A DNA stretch of 64,000 nucleotides from Shewanella livingstonensis (GCF_003855395.1 NZ_CP034015.1:3172001-3236000), one strand, 5' to 3'; numbered from the stretch's first letter, positions 18,553 to 29,837 are shown. The notes: generated by a model not told the origin, from the sequence alone. Numbers and translations: made by a program.

Positions 18553-19299
18553 TTAAACCATGTACATGCCACCATTCACATGCAATGTTTCGCCTGTGAT
18601 GTAAGCGGCTGAATCCGAGGCCAAAAACAATACTGCATTGGCAATTTCTTGTGCTTGCCCTAATCGTTCCATCGGAACTTGCGACATAATAGCTTGTTGC
18701 TGCTCTACTGTCAGCTCATCTGTCATATCTGTCTGAATAAATCCAGGTGCGATAGCATTCACTGTTATTTGACGAGATGCAACCTCTCTTGCAAGAGATT
18801 TTGTAAATCCAATCAAACCCGCTTTAGCCGCCGAGTAATTTACTTGGCCTGCATTACCCATTGTACCCACAACTGAACCGATACTGATAATACGTCCGAA
18901 ACGTTTTTTCATCATAGATCGCATTACTGGTTTAGACAATTTAAATAGTGATGTCAAATTAGTGTCAATAATATCTTGCCACTCATCATCTTTCATCCGC
19001 ATCAATAAATTATCACGAGTAATGCCTGCGTTGTTAATAAGAATATCAACTTCACCGGCTTTTTCTTTGATCTGGCTATATAAATCAGCCACTGATTGGC
19101 TATCAGTGACATTTAACACCATCCCAAAGCCTTTGTCACCTAGATAGTCTTGAATCGCCGCAGCGCCTTTTTCACTGGTTGCAGTGCCAATAACCATCGC
19201 ACCTGCTTGGACCAACGATTCCGCAATTGCACGGCCAATACCACGGCTAGCACCAGTAACTAATGCAATCTTACCGTCTAAATTAATGCTAAAGCTCAT
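18553..19299 (-). CDS. fabG: 3-oxoacyl-ACP reductase
   Basis: 248 residues of the short-chain dehydrogenase family. NADPH motif VTGASRGIGRAIAE at residues 14-27, NNAG at about 88, catalytic Ser near GSVVG (about 141) and YSAAK (Tyr and Lys, about 154-158). C-terminal GETLHVNGGMYMV is typical of FabG. It reduces beta-ketoacyl-ACP. It lies 10 bases after fabD and 163 bases before acpP. Confidence 0.97.
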   Translation of the reverse strand: MSFSINLDGKIALVTGASRGIGRAIAESLVQAGAMVIGTATSEKGAAAIQDYLGDKGFGMVLNVTDSQSVADLYSQIKEKAGEVDILINNAGITRDNLLMRMKDDEWQDIIDTNLTSLFKLSKPVMRSMMKKRFGRIISIGSVVGTMGNAGQVNYSAAKAGLIGFTKSLAREVASRQITVNAIAPGFIQTDMTDELTVEQQQAIMSQVPMERLGQAQEIANAVLFLASDSAAYITGETLHVNGGMYMV

Positions 19300-19309
19300 A
19301 TCAACTCCT

Positions 19310-20236
19310 TTATTCGACTAATGCTGCAAATGAAGCAACATCATTAACCGCTTGAGCGGATATCGATTTATTAATTCTTTTTGTTAACCCAGTTAATACT
19401 TTCCCAGGTCCACATTCAACTAAATTTGTAACACCTTGTGTCGCCATAAACTCAACCGTCTCGCTCCAACGCACCGGACAATACAATTGGCGCACTAATG
19501 CATCTTTAATGGCTTGAGCATCGGTTGGCGTTGCCACATCAACATTATTGATTACGTTAATAGTAGGCTCAGAAAAAGTCACGTCAATTAACGCTTTAGC
19601 TAATTTATCTGCAGCAGGTTTCATTAATGCACAATGCGACGGCACACTTACAGGTAATGCCACGGTCATTTTAGCCCCAGCAGCTTTACACGCAGCTGCT
19701 GCGCGCTCGACAGCGGTTTTGTCACCCGCTATCACTACCTGCCCTGGGCTGTTGAAGTTAACCGGGCTAACGACAGCCCCTTGAGCAGACTCTGCACATG
19801 CTTTGGCAATAGCATCATCATCAAGACCAATAATGGCAAACATGGCACCAGAACCTGCTGGTACAGCTTGTTGCATTAATTTCCCGCGTAGCTCAACTAA
19901 TTTAACAGCATCGGTAAATTCAATCACACCCGCGCATACTAAAGCAGAATATTCACCAAGGCTGTGGCCTGCTAACAAAGAAGGCATAGGCTTGTTAGCT
20001 GCTTGATACGCACGCCAAATGGCCACGCTTGCAGTGAGCAGTGCAGGTTGGGTTTTATCTGTTTCATTTAAGGTTTCAGCTGGGCCATTGGCAACTAGAT
20101 CCCATAAATCATAACCTAACGCATTACTCGCTTCGGTAAAGGTTTTTCCGATAACATCGTTAGATTGAGCTAATTCAGCTAACATTCCTACAGCCTGCGA
20201 ACCTTGGCCAGGAAATACAAAAGCAACATTTTCCAT
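19310..20236 (-). CDS. fabD: Malonyl-CoA:ACP transacylase
   Basis: 308 residues, usual FabD length. FVFPGQGSQAVGM at the N-terminus, the nucleophile motif GHSLGEYSAL with Ser near residue 91, and the catalytic His in SVPSHCALM near 200. It moves malonyl from CoA to ACP for FabH and FabF. It follows fabH by 32 bases. Confidence 0.97.
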   Translation of the reverse strand: MENVAFVFPGQGSQAVGMLAELAQSNDVIGKTFTEASNALGYDLWDLVANGPAETLNETDKTQPALLTASVAIWRAYQAANKPMPSLLAGHSLGEYSALVCAGVIEFTDAVKLVELRGKLMQQAVPAGSGAMFAIIGLDDDAIAKACAESAQGAVVSPVNFNSPGQVVIAGDKTAVERAAAACKAAGAKMTVALPVSVPSHCALMKPAADKLAKALIDVTFSEPTINVINNVDVATPTDAQAIKDALVRQLYCPVRWSETVEFMATQGVTNLVECGPGKVLTGLTKRINKSISAQAVNDVASFAALVE

Positions 20237-20268
20237 AAACGCTTACCTGTATAAAATAAATTTCAAAA

Positions 20269-21228
20269 TTAAAAACGAACTAAAGCACTGCCCCAAGCAA
20301 AACCACCGCCAAATGCTTCGAGTAGTAATAAATGTCCGCGTTGAATTCGACCATCGCGGACAGCTTCATCTAATGCAATTGGTACAGATGCTGCTGAGGT
20401 ATTCCCATGCCGAGCTAATGTTAGAATAACTTTATCTAAACTCATGTGCAGTTTTTTAGCCGTTGCATTAATGATACGAAAGTTAGCTTGATGTGGCACT
20501 AACCAGTCGATTTCTGATTTATCGACATTATTAAGCCGCAAGGTTTCGGTAACGACATTAGATAGCTGCGTTACCGCAACCTTAAACACATCATTACCTT
20601 TCATGGTCATAAAACCAACAGCTTCAGAACTTTCATTAGCGCGAGGAGGGAAAGAGCATTTTAATAAGTCCCCTTGGCTGCCATCTGCATAAATGTGAGT
20701 CGCAATGATACCGGGAGTATCGCTTGTACCAATAATTGCAGCGCCCGCACCATCACCAAATAAAATAACGGTAGAGCGATCGGATGGATCGCACATTCGT
20801 GACAATACATCAGAACCAATAACCAATACTTTTTTAGCTGCACCCGTTTTAACAAATTGATCGGCAACCGATAACGCGTAAATAAAGCCTGAACACGCGG
20901 CAGCAATATCAAAAGCAGGAATATTTTTGACGCCTAATAGGGCTTGGATTTCGCATGCTGCGGCAGGAAATGCATTTGATGCACTTGTGGTTCCACAAAC
21001 AATCATATCAAGATCGCTTGCTTCAATCCCTGCCATTTCAAGCGCTTTTAATGCCGCCTGATAACCCATTGTTGAAACCGATTCATCTGTTGCAGCAATG
21101 CGCCGCTCAGAAATACCGGTCCGATCAACAATCCATTGGTCAGTGGTTTCAACCATTTTTTCGAGGTCTTGATTGCTACGAACTTGCACAGGAAGATAAC
21201 TACCTGTTCCGAGAATTTTTGTATGCAT
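20269..21228 (-). CDS. fabH: 3-oxoacyl-ACP synthase III (KAS III)
   Basis: 319 residues. Catalytic Cys in [11 protein letters not shown] (about residue 112), His in VPHQANFRI (about 246) and Asn in [10 protein letters not shown] (about 276). It starts fatty acid synthesis by condensing acetyl-CoA with malonyl-ACP. It begins eight bases after the frameshifted plsX frame, with which it is probably cotranscribed. Confidence 0.97.
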   Translation of the reverse strand: MHTKILGTGSYLPVQVRSNQDLEKMVETTDQWIVDRTGISERRIAATDESVSTMGYQAALKALEMAGIEASDLDMIVCGTTSASNAFPAAACEIQALLGVKNIPAFDIAAACSGFIYALSVADQFVKTGAAKKVLVIGSDVLSRMCDPSDRSTVILFGDGAGAAIIGTSDTPGIIATHIYADGSQGDLLKCSFPPRANESSEAVGFMTMKGNDVFKVAVTQLSNVVTETLRLNNVDKSEIDWLVPHQANFRIINATAKKLHMSLDKVILTLARHGNTSAASVPIALDEAVRDGRIQRGHLLLLEAFGGGFAWGSALVRF

Positions 21229-21236
21229 ATATGAGA

Positions 21237-22266
21237 TCAGCTATTGATGTCTAAAAGAATCGACTCCAAACGATCTTTAATCATTTCAGGAAGACGACGT
21301 TTTGCTTCTGTTGCTGCTAAATTTAATGCTTGTAAAAATGCAGCTTCATCCGCGTTACCATGACTCTTTACTACTATTCCGCGCAATCCTATCAGACTTG
21401 CACCGTTATAGTGGTCGGGGTTCATCTTACTGAGAACATCTTGTATACGAGGAGCGATGAGTTTGGAGAGTAAACGAACAAAAAAAACCGTCATTTAAGC
21501 CGCGTTTTAATTGGTGCACCAATAGCTTTGCAATGCCTTCAGAAGTCTTTAGGGTGATATTACCGACAAATCCGTCGCAAACAATCACATCCACATTGCC
21601 AGTATAAATTTCATCACCTTCTACAAAGCCAATATAATTGATTTGATCAGTGTGTTGCAAAATTTGACCGGCCTGTTGAACTTGATCATTACCCTTAATC
21701 GCTTCAATACCAACATTTAATAGTGCTACTTTAGGACGGGATTTTTTATGGACTGCTTCACATAATACCGATCCCATAATAGCAAACTGGAATAACGTCT
21801 CAGAATCGCAAGATACATTGGCGCCTAAATCCAGCAAATATACAGGTTTACCCGTCATGGCAGGTAAGCAAGACACCAGTGCAGGTCTATCAATACCTGG
21901 TAAGGTTTTTAATAACACCTTAGCCATCGCCATTAATGCACCTGTGTTACCAGCGCTAACGCAAGCAGCGGCTTTTCCGTCTCGTACTAGCTCAAGAGCA
22001 ATTCTCATCGAGCTATTTTTACGTGAACGCAAAGCGTGAATGGGCCTGTCGCACATTGTGACGACTTCAGTGGTATGGATTATTTCAATACGGGAGAGTT
22101 CAGCTGAGTGAGCTTGAGATAAATACTTTTCTATTTCGGTTTTATCGCCAACCAAAATGATATTTAAAGAGGTGTGAAATTTCAATGCCTGCAAGGCTGC
22201 AGGCACTGTCACGTGGGGGCCGTGATCGCCCCCCATCGCATCTAACGCAAGCGTCAGATTTTTCAT
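21237..22266 (-). pseudogene. plsX: Phosphate acyltransferase PlsX, split by a one-base frameshift
   Basis: Residues 1-262 of PlsX read from the ATG at 22266 ([12 protein letters not shown] start, [21 protein letters not shown]), then the frame runs into 17 unrelated residues. The correct C-terminal part continues in the +1 frame from [13 protein letters not shown] to the stop at 21237. The switch falls in a T8 run on the coding strand (21480-21487); seven Ts would restore a 342-residue protein, the normal PlsX length. PlsX makes acyl-phosphate for PlsY. A sequencing or assembly error, a real mutation, or slippage on T8 are all possible; flanking sequence shows no other damage. Confidence 0.9.
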
Positions 22267-22281
22267 TAGATTAGCAACAAA

Positions 22282-22452
22282 TTATTTGTTGATAACCTTT
22301 TTACCGCGGTAAAAACCATCAGCAGTCACATTGTGACGTAGATGTAATTCACCGCTAGTAGCGTCTACTGACAATTGAGCAGTGCTCAATGAATCATGTG
22401 AACGACGCATACCACGCTTTGAACGTGATTTTTTATTCTTTTGTACAGCCAT
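22282..22452 (-). CDS. rpmF: 50S ribosomal protein L32
   Basis: A 56-residue frame starting [20 protein letters not shown] and ending in [10 protein letters not shown], a full match to the bacterial L32 pattern with its basic N-terminus. It lies between yceD and plsX, the conserved yceD-rpmF-plsX-fab order, 18 bases after yceD and 15 before plsX. L32 is part of the large ribosomal subunit. The usual zinc cysteines are absent, as in gammaproteobacterial L32. Confidence 0.96.
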   Translation of the reverse strand: MAVQKNKKSRSKRGMRRSHDSLSTAQLSVDATSGELHLRHNVTADGFYRGKKVINK

Positions 22453-22470
22453 TGGACCTGTCTCCTACGA

Positions 22471-22995
22471 TTACTTGCTCTTCAGTTTTTCTAACACTGC
22501 AAACGGATTTGGACGCTCCTCATGAGCGGGTTCGATCTCGCCTACAACTATATCTTTCGATCCAGACTTACAATTATTATCATCGTGCATCGGGATGATT
22601 GGCATAGCGACTATCAATTCATCTTCAATCAATTGATGCAGACGTACTTCACCAATCTCATTACACTCAATTGGGTCATACGCATCCGGGAGCTCATCGA
22701 TTTCTGCCTCAGTCTTACAAGGACTAAAACAAAAGTCGACCGTAACCTCAGTAGTAAATTGTGTCATGCAACGTTGACATAGCAGAGTGAGCTCCGTCAC
22801 AGCCTTCCCGCGAAGGTAGACTATCCCCTGTAAATCGACGCCACATTCCAACGACACAACTACGTCGGAACAGTCGCCGGCACATAACTCGCTTAATCGC
22901 TTTAGTTGCTTACCTAAAATGGTACCTTCATATCGAAGGCCGCTTGAGGCAGCGCGTATAGGATCAATTGAAACCGGTATCTTTACTGTTTGCAT
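22471..22995 (-). CDS. yceD: YceD family protein (DUF177), linked to 23S rRNA metabolism
   Basis: 174 residues, matching E. coli YceD in length. The central LLCQRCMTQF with further Cys residues, the acidic EAEIDELPDAYDPIECNE stretch and the EDELIVAMPIIPMH segment are typical of DUF177. The family is cotranscribed with rpmF in most bacteria and has been tied to 23S rRNA accumulation in plants and bacteria; the exact activity is not known. It opens the yceD-rpmF-plsX-fab operon. Confidence 0.93.
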   Translation of the reverse strand: MQTVKIPVSIDPIRAASSGLRYEGTILGKQLKRLSELCAGDCSDVVVSLECGVDLQGIVYLRGKAVTELTLLCQRCMTQFTTEVTVDFCFSPCKTEAEIDELPDAYDPIECNEIGEVRLHQLIEDELIVAMPIIPMHDDNNCKSGSKDIVVGEIEPAHEERPNPFAVLEKLKSK

Positions 22996-23240
22996 AAGGC
23001 GCGCATATTATAGTTTGAAAACGCTGGAGTCAAAGAAAATTTCCGTAAAAATACGGTAACCTCACCTAAAAATGAACTTTAGGTACTCTTTAATCCGGCA
23101 TTGAATTTGAAAGTTGGCAAATTTTACCGAACCCAACTCCATCACACAAGCATTACTCGATAAAAATGATCCATTTGCTTAGATGAATACAGTAAACTGA
23201 CGATTATTCTGTTATTAGCCAAAAAAAATGAACAAAGCCA

Positions 23241-23861
23241 ATGAATTTCAATCTTGTACTTGCATCAACCTCACCTTTTCGTCAGCAATTATTACAAAAA
23301 TTACTGCTACCTTTTAATTGTGTTAACCCTGATATTGATGAAACCCCTAAAAAAGGTGAAACAGCAGTCGCATTAGTCAAACGCTTAGCTGAACAAAAAG
23401 CATTAGCAGGTGCGAACTTAATTGCTCAAACATCAGAGCCACATTTAATTATTGGTTCAGATCAAGTCGCGTTGATAAATGGTCAGATTATCGGTAAACC
23501 AAGTACAGTCGAGAACGCGATGGCTCAATTAAGCGCCGCATCCGGTCAAGCAATCACTTTTTATACTGGTCTTGCGGTATTTAATAGTACTAATCAACAA
23601 ATGCTTTCTTGTGTGGAACCATTTACAGTTTATTTTAAGCATTTATCAGCTGCGCAAATTCGCTACTACATCGATACCGAACAACCTTTATACTGTGCTG
23701 GAAGTTTTAAATGTGAAGGATTAGGTATTGCTCTGTTTGAACGTTTAGAAGGTGATGACCCTAATACGTTAATTGGTCTACCATTAATTAAGCTTATTGG
23801 TTTACTCGCACAACACGGTGTGGATGTGCTCAGCCAAGTACCTGAATGCGCCATTAAATAA
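23241..23861 (+). CDS. yceF: Maf-family nucleotide pyrophosphatase, YceF type (7-methyl-GTP)
   Basis: 206 residues with the Maf signature near the start, [17 protein letters not shown], followed by DIDETP, and the conserved [12 protein letters not shown] and GKP motifs (about 75-95). The SDQVA form is that of the YceF subgroup, which hydrolyses 7-methyl-GTP, a likely house-cleaning role. It is divergent from yceD, the same neighbour arrangement as in E. coli. Confidence 0.92.
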   Translation: MNFNLVLASTSPFRQQLLQKLLLPFNCVNPDIDETPKKGETAVALVKRLAEQKALAGANLIAQTSEPHLIIGSDQVALINGQIIGKPSTVENAMAQLSAASGQAITFYTGLAVFNSTNQQMLSCVEPFTVYFKHLSAAQIRYYIDTEQPLYCAGSFKCEGLGIALFERLEGDDPNTLIGLPLIKLIGLLAQHGVDVLSQVPECAIK

Positions 23862-23925
23862 CACGAATACCCAATCTAATACATTAGAGCTCCAACCTAA
23901 GGGTTATGAGATGGCTAATAATAGT

Positions 23926-24112
23926 TAACCTGAACTTGGTATATAAGGATGAACTTAGCTATTTAACATCAGCATGTTAACCAAGCTCACTTTCAAGCTT
24001 GTCATTTGTTATGCTAACAAGGCGAACTGACGCGTCTATTGTAAGTCGATTCAACACAGTTAGCAGGACAAAGGGCTGTTTCAAAGGCGTTTATTATCCC
24101 GAGCTCAGGTTA
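23926..24112. mobile_element. Candidate MITE with about 21-base terminal inverted repeats
   Basis: The left end reads TAACCTGAACTTGGTATAT (23926-) and the right end, read on the other strand, TAACCTGAGCTCGGGATAAT. The two agree at most of about 21 positions and bound a 187-base non-coding segment between yceF and the HAD gene. No transposase frame is present. No clean target duplication is obvious. The structure fits a non-autonomous element; its family is not identified. Confidence 0.5.
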
Positions 24113-24249
24113 GTTATGGTTAGTGCGGGTATCAAAACTAAAATATAGGATGTCAAACGTTGAGGGTAAGCAGAGCATATACAAGCTAATGAAATACAGC
24201 GGCGGAAACGACTCCTCGACGCTGTAATGTATCAATCATCGTAAAAAAA

Positions 24250-24903
24250 TTAAAGATAGTCACGTATCTCCAGTGCCTTGTTGACAACAGCACGTGGATT
24301 TAGCGCTTTCAATCTCGATTCATTATGAGCACCATAACTCACACCAATACTCGCCATACCGGCATTATTGGCCATGGTTAAATCATGAATCGAATCACCA
24401 ATCATAATGGCTCTGTCGGCCGCAACATTAAAATGACTCAATAATGAATGCAGCATCTCAGGATGCGGCTTACTTTTAGCGTCATCGGCACAACGCGTCG
24501 CATGAAAATACTCTCCAAGGCCAGTTGAGACTAACATTTTGTCTAAGCCTTCTCGGCCCTTTCCTGTCGCAACCGCTAAGAGATATCCCTCAGCATGTAG
24601 ATTGCGAATTAATAACGCTATCCCCTCAAACAAAGGCGTAGGATGCTTATTCGCAATGTGATGTCGTCGATAACAATCAATTATTTGCTGATGGTTTTGA
24701 TGACTGGCAAATAAAATCGGCATAATTTTGGGTAAAGATAACCCAATAACATCCCTTATTTGCTGCTCTGAAGGTATAGGTAACATCAGTTCTTGTGCAA
24801 CTTGTTGCATACAAGACACTATTTTACCGACAGTATCCATTAGTGTGCCATCCCAATCAAAAATGACCAGTTCATAAGCTTTATCTTGAATGTTCAATGT
24901 CAT
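24250..24903 (-). CDS. HAD-superfamily phosphatase, Gph/YieH-like
   Basis: 217 residues with the HAD motifs in order: FDWDGTLMDT (nucleophile Asp near 16), VATGKGREGL (motif II, about 118), a lysine in KSKPHPEML (motif III) and MIGDSIHDLTMANNAG (motif IV, about 172). The helical cap sits between motifs I and II, as in phosphoglycolate-phosphatase-like enzymes. It follows rluC by 33 bases on the same strand and is probably cotranscribed. Substrate unknown. Confidence 0.85.
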   Translation of the reverse strand: MTLNIQDKAYELVIFDWDGTLMDTVGKIVSCMQQVAQELMLPIPSEQQIRDVIGLSLPKIMPILFASHQNHQQIIDCYRRHHIANKHPTPLFEGIALLIRNLHAEGYLLAVATGKGREGLDKMLVSTGLGEYFHATRCADDAKSKPHPEMLHSLLSHFNVAADRAIMIGDSIHDLTMANNAGMASIGVSYGAHNESRLKALNPRAVVNKALEIRDYL

Positions 24904-24936
24904 GCCTTACTTTCATGTTTAAACCAGTCGGGGGAG

Positions 24937-25893
24937 TTATACTTTTTTTAATTTATCAAGTGTGTTCAGTAAAACAGGGTCTAAAGGCGCTTTAACTTGC
25001 ATGGTTTCATTATTTTCAGGATGAGTGAATTTAAGTTCAGCTGCATGTAAAAATAGACGATCTAGGCCCAATGCACGCATGCTGTCATCAAATTGCTGTT
25101 CGCTGTATTTATCATCACAAGCAATAGCATGACCCGCATACTGACAGTGCACTCGAATTTGGTGAGTTCGTCCAGTAACAGGGCTCGCCTTAACTAAGGT
25201 ACACCCTTGGTAACGCTGCATGATCTTATATCGCGTTTCCGATTCTTTACCCTCTTTATTTACCCGCACGATACGTTCGCCCGACTTTAAGGTAATTTTC
25301 AATAATGGGGCTTTAACCACTTTATCGGTTGCTTGCCACTCGCCGCGCACTAATGCTAAATAATCTTTCTGCATGGTTTTACTGCGTAACTGTTCATGCA
25401 AATGTTTTAACGCACTACGTTTTTTAGCCACAAGCAGCACACCAGAAGTGTCTTTGTCTAAGCGATGCACTAACTCTAAAAACTTTTGCTGTGGACGCAA
25501 TGATCGCAAACCCTCAATCACACCATAATCGACACCACTGCCACCATGTACCGCAATGCCAGCAGGCTTGTTCAATACAATTAAATGATTGTCTTCGTGG
25601 ATAATACGGTCTTCGAGCTGTGACACTCGAGATAAATTAGGCGAAGGCGCCTTGCGATTGTCTTTTTCAGCCACTCTAACCGGAGGTATGCGAACAATGT
25701 CACCGATTTGTAATTTGTACTCAGGTTTAATGCGTTTTTTATTCACCCGCACTTCCCCCTTGCGCACAATCCGATAGATCATGCTTTTGGGAACACCTTT
25801 TAATTTAGTTAGCAAAAAATTATCGATTCGTTGTTCAAAATGATCTTCGTCGATAGTCACGTATTCAACTTGGGGGGTGGTTTCAGTATTCAT
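24937..25893 (-). CDS. rluC: 23S rRNA pseudouridine(955/2504/2580) synthase
   Basis: 318 residues. An N-terminal S4 RNA-binding domain (about 18-80, including SMIYRIVRKGEVRVNKKRIKP) precedes the RluA-type catalytic domain with VHRLDKDTSGVLL, whose Asp (about 145) is the catalytic residue. The length and the position divergent from rne match E. coli rluC. It modifies 23S rRNA uridines. Confidence 0.94.
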   Translation of the reverse strand: MNTETTPQVEYVTIDEDHFEQRIDNFLLTKLKGVPKSMIYRIVRKGEVRVNKKRIKPEYKLQIGDIVRIPPVRVAEKDNRKAPSPNLSRVSQLEDRIIHEDNHLIVLNKPAGIAVHGGSGVDYGVIEGLRSLRPQQKFLELVHRLDKDTSGVLLVAKKRSALKHLHEQLRSKTMQKDYLALVRGEWQATDKVVKAPLLKITLKSGERIVRVNKEGKESETRYKIMQRYQGCTLVKASPVTGRTHQIRVHCQYAGHAIACDDKYSEQQFDDSMRALGLDRLFLHAAELKFTHPENNETMQVKAPLDPVLLNTLDKLKKV

Positions 25894-26519
25894 GATGCGC
25901 CATATAGTGGGAACCCTAATAGTGTACCTTATCTTGTAAATGCTTGGCTATTGCCACATGGAGCTTGAAATAAATACTCGAAAGAATATGGGCTTTTGAT
26001 TGCTGAAAATAACGATTGTTGCTATATTTGCCCACAGGTTGAGAGTAAACAGTGGATAAAGTGTTCACAACTTTCACCAAATGCGAAATTATAACAGTTA
26101 AAAAAATGAACTTAACCGGTAGCAAATCATTGATTTGCAAATTGTATTTATTAAAAAACGATAAAACCCGTTTATACAATTAAACCGTAAGTAATTAATA
26201 AATATTTTAATTTAACTGTGGTAAATCGCCCCAAATTCGAACAACATTTTAGCTTGTTATCAAACAAACCGATTCGACTTGGGCATTAACGGATTAAAAT
26301 ACCATAATTTATGGGGTTGGTTGTAAGTCAACGAATTCCTTGTTTTTGTAAACATTAGAAAATAAGCCATAAATAGGATGCGACACGCAGTGACTGCGTT
26401 TTACAGTAATGAGCACCTAATTGCCTGGATCTAACCGCGAGGTTACACCGATTAATTCAGGCCCGTAATGCAGAAAAATCGTGTTGTTTGATGACCTCAT
26501 TTAGAAGAATCACGTCATC
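25894..26519 (+). promoter_or_regulatory. rluC-rne intergenic region, with probable long rne 5' leader
   Basis: 626 bases without a gene. In enterics the rne leader is about 360 bases and folds into hairpins that let RNase E cut its own message; the size and location here fit. Visible structure includes a hairpin at 26385-26399 (ACGCAG TGA CTGCGT) and a conserved-looking, less AT-rich segment at about 26420-26475. I could not fold or align it, so the autoregulatory role is inferred. Confidence 0.4.
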
Positions 26520-29500
26520 ATGAAACGTATGTTAATTAATGCAACTCAATCAGAAGAGTTGCGCGTAGCCCTAGTAGATGGGCAAGAACTGTATGATTTA
26601 GACATTGAAAGTCCTGGTCATGAACAGAAAAAATCAAATATCTATAAAGGTAAAATCACTCGCGTAGAACCGTCACTTGAAGCTGCATTTGTTGATTACG
26701 GTGCAGATCGTCATGGTTTTTTACCTTTAAAAGAAATTGGTCGTGAATACTTTCCTAAAGGTTACTCATTCCAAGGCCGTCCAAACATTAAAGAAGTGGT
26801 GCAAGAAGGCCAAGAAGTTATCGTTCAGATTGATAAAGAAGAACGAGGCAACAAAGGCGCTGCACTGACCACCTTTATTAGTTTAGCCGGTTCTTATTTG
26901 GTCCTTATGCCAAATAATCCTCGTGCTGGCGGTATATCTCGTCGTATCGAAGGTGATGAACGTACCGAACTCAAAGAAGCAATGGCTGAGTTAGAAGTGC
27001 CAAATGGCATGGGTTTAATTGTGCGTACTGCTGGTGTGGGCAAAGAGTCAACAGAGCTAAAGTGGGACTTAAAAGTACTACAGCATCATTGGGATGCTAT
27101 TCAAGAAGCCGCTCAAAGCAAAGTAGCCCCATTCTTAATTCATCAAGAAAGTAACGTGATTGTTCGTGCTATTCGTGACTATTTACGTCGCGATGTAGGT
27201 GAAATCCTTATCGATCATCCACGAATTTTCGAAGAAGCTAAACTTCACATTGGTCTAGTCCGTCCCGACTTTGTCGAACGCGTTAAACTGTATGACTCTG
27301 AAGTACCACTATTTACTCACTTCCAAATAGAGTCTCAAATTGAGTCTGCATTCCAACGCGAAGTGCGTTTACCTTCAGGCGGATCAATTGTCATTGACCC
27401 AACAGAAGCATTAACGTCTATTGATATCAACTCGGCCCGTGCCACTAAAGGCGGCGATATTGAAGAAACAGCGCTGAATACCAATCTTGAAGCTGCTGAT
27501 GAGATTGCACGTCAACTACGCCTTCGAGATTTAGGTGGCTTAGTGGTTATCGACTTTATCGACATGACGCCAGTACGCCATCAACGTGAAGTTGAAAACC
27601 GTTTACGTGATGCCGTTCATCATGACCGTGCACGTGTACAATTAGGCCGTATATCTCGTTTTGGTTTGATGGAAATGTCGCGTCAGCGCCTGCGCCCATC
27701 GCTTGAAGAGTCGGCGGCGCATTTATGCCCTCGCTGTCATGGTCAAGGCACTATTCGTAGTACCGAATCTTTAGCATTATCCATTTTACGTTTAATGGAA
27801 GAAGAAGCCATTAAAGAGAACACCACCCAAATTGAAGCGATTGTGCCTGTTGATGTTGCTGCTTTCTTACTAAACGAAAAACGTAAAGCGATTCGTATTA
27901 CAGAAGAGCGTCACCAAGTTGAAGTGTACATCATTCCAGATGCACACATGCAAACACCAGATTACCGTGTAGTGCGTCGTAAAAGTGATGATGAAGTCAG
28001 CGAATCTAGCTATAAACGAGTTGAACAACCTGTTGCAAAATTATATGAACCTCGCAAACTTGAACGTGCAGCGTCTCCAGAGCCAGCATTAAAAGGCTTC
28101 ACCGCACCACAAAAAGCTGCCGAAGATCTAGTGAAAACAGCACCGGTAAATGTAGCACCAGCGGCAACATCTACTCAGCCAGGATTATTCTCTCGAATAG
28201 TTGCTGCAGTCAGTGCTCTATTTTCTACTAGTGAAGTAGAGGTGAAAGACACCAAAGCAACAGTGCAAACGAAAGAAAGCACTCAAACAAATCCACGTCG
28301 TAACACTCGTCGTAATGACACTCGTAACGACAGTTCAAACCGTAATGACAAGCGCAATGATAGTCGCCGTCAGCGCAATGATACTGATAATGACAAATCT
28401 AAAGACAGCACTGAAGGTCGTCCTCAGAATAAGCGTAATGAACGTAATAGTCGAAATACCGTTCAAGATGATAACGCTAAAAATAAGCCGAGAGTGGATA
28501 AAGTTGATAAACCATTACAAGTCAATGAAGCCAAAGCAGTAGACGCTAAAGTAGTAGAGCCTAAAGTGGTGGCTGAAAAGTCTCCAAAACAAGAAGCTGC
28601 TCGTGAACGTCGTCAACGTCGTAACTTACGTCGTAAAGTGCGTATTGAAAATGAACAAAATGAAACATTACCAATAACAGATATTAGCGTTAGTGATGAA
28701 CAATCAAATGATGTTGCACTATCTGAAGTTAAAGCGCTAGAGTCATCTAAGGTCTCTGAAGATAAAACATCAGAAGCCAAAGTGCCACGTAGCCGTAAAG
28801 AAAAAACCGAAAAAACACCTGAAGTAACAAACGTTACTGCACCTGTTGAAATTGATGTTACTAACAATGTTAATGTTGACGTTAAAACAGAAGCCGTTCA
28901 AGCTGATGTTGATCCCGCCAATGAAACTGTAGCGGTTAACATTGACGCAAAACAAACAGATGAATCAATGAGCGCGGTTACTGAAGAGACTGTATCAGAA
29001 AGCGAAGCAGAAGGTCGTGAAGGTCAACGTCGTAGCCGTCGTAGCCCTCGTCACTTACGCGCAGCGGGTCAACGCCGTCGTCGTGATGATGAAACGGGTG
29101 CAACACAGCAAGCCGTTTTCACTCCTAATGATGAGTTAGAGAAGCAGTTAGATGCCGAGCAAGCTAGAACCCAAACTCAAGTCACCCCGACTATTACTGA
29201 GACGGTTGTGACTGAAACGAGTGCAGCAACAGTGACTCCAGCAGTTGAAGTCGTTAAGACTGATGTCAAAAAGACTGACGTTATTGATGCAGAAGTTATC
29301 AAGGCAGATATGGAACCAGCGATTATTGTTGCTGACAAGCCTATTGCTAAAGAAGAAACATCGCAAACAGCACCGATAGCAAAAGTACCTGATGCGACGC
29401 CTGTTGAAGTTGTTAAAACGACTGTTGATGTGCAAACTAAACCAGCACCAGTAGCCGACACAGTCTTGTTTGACACTGATAAAGTGGTTGTCGAGAGTAG

Positions 29501-29837
29501 TAAACAAGAAAAAACAGTTACTGCAAATGCATCAGCTCCAATGGCTAAGCCTGCTGCTATGGTGCGTCAAACTAAGCCAGAAGTGATAAAGGAAGTTACG
29601 ACATCAGCAGAAAAAACTGTAAATACTGAAGTCACTACAGCCCCAAAAGCACCATTAAAAGTGAGTCGCTTTGGTTCTATGGTGTCATCTGATATGACTA
29701 AGCCTACGGTAGATGTTCGCGAACAGAAAGCGGTACCGCAAGGACGTACTTATGAAGCACAAGCAACTGAAACCAGTGCTCCGAAAGTAGCAATGAATAA
29801 CAGTGCATCAGCTGATATGACTCGCCCTGGGGAATAA
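26520..29837 (+). CDS. rne: Ribonuclease E
   Basis: 1105 residues, close to E. coli RNase E (1061). The N-terminal catalytic half has an S1 domain (about 35-125), the DNase I-like site with [19 protein letters not shown] and [10 protein letters not shown] (metal-binding Asp residues near 303 and 346), and the Zn-link CPRCHGQG near 404. The C-terminal half is low-complexity: Arg/Asn-rich blocks ([45 protein letters not shown]) that should bind RNA, separated by Lys/Val/Glu/Thr repeats, and a conserved end [12 protein letters not shown]...SADMTRP, the likely PNPase-binding tail. It starts RNA decay and rRNA/tRNA processing at the inner membrane. Confidence 0.97.
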   Translation: MKRMLINATQSEELRVALVDGQELYDLDIESPGHEQKKSNIYKGKITRVEPSLEAAFVDYGADRHGFLPLKEIGREYFPKGYSFQGRPNIKEVVQEGQEVIVQIDKEERGNKGAALTTFISLAGSYLVLMPNNPRAGGISRRIEGDERTELKEAMAELEVPNGMGLIVRTAGVGKESTELKWDLKVLQHHWDAIQEAAQSKVAPFLIHQESNVIVRAIRDYLRRDVGEILIDHPRIFEEAKLHIGLVRPDFVERVKLYDSEVPLFTHFQIESQIESAFQREVRLPSGGSIVIDPTEALTSIDINSARATKGGDIEETALNTNLEAADEIARQLRLRDLGGLVVIDFIDMTPVRHQREVENRLRDAVHHDRARVQLGRISRFGLMEMSRQRLRPSLEESAAHLCPRCHGQGTIRSTESLALSILRLMEEEAIKENTTQIEAIVPVDVAAFLLNEKRKAIRITEERHQVEVYIIPDAHMQTPDYRVVRRKSDDEVSESSYKRVEQPVAKLYEPRKLERAASPEPALKGFTAPQKAAEDLVKTAPVNVAPAATSTQPGLFSRIVAAVSALFSTSEVEVKDTKATVQTKESTQTNPRRNTRRNDTRNDSSNRNDKRNDSRRQRNDTDNDKSKDSTEGRPQNKRNERNSRNTVQDDNAKNKPRVDKVDKPLQVNEAKAVDAKVVEPKVVAEKSPKQEAARERRQRRNLRRKVRIENEQNETLPITDISVSDEQSNDVALSEVKALESSKVSEDKTSEAKVPRSRKEKTEKTPEVTNVTAPVEIDVTNNVNVDVKTEAVQADVDPANETVAVNIDAKQTDESMSAVTEETVSESEAEGREGQRRSRRSPRHLRAAGQRRRRDDETGATQQAVFTPNDELEKQLDAEQARTQTQVTPTITETVVTETSAATVTPAVEVVKTDVKKTDVIDAEVIKADMEPAIIVADKPIAKEETSQTAPIAKVPDATPVEVVKTTVDVQTKPAPVADTVLFDTDKVVVESSKQEKTVTANASAPMAKPAAMVRQTKPEVIKEVTTSAEKTVNTEVTTAPKAPLKVSRFGSMVSSDMTKPTVDVREQKAVPQGRTYEAQATETSAPKVAMNNSASADMTRPGE

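Noticed and set aside
25916..26179. Minus-strand frame of 87 codons upstream of rluC
   Set aside because: Composition is that of AT-rich non-coding DNA, no ribosome site or family pattern, and it lies in the expected rne/rluC regulatory region.
28315..28542. Overlapping plus-strand frame within rne
   Set aside because: It is an off-frame reading of the low-complexity RNase E tail.
29148..29507. Minus-strand frames of 99 and 119 codons within rne
   Set aside because: They arise from the repetitive GTT/ACT-rich composition of the RNase E C-terminal region.
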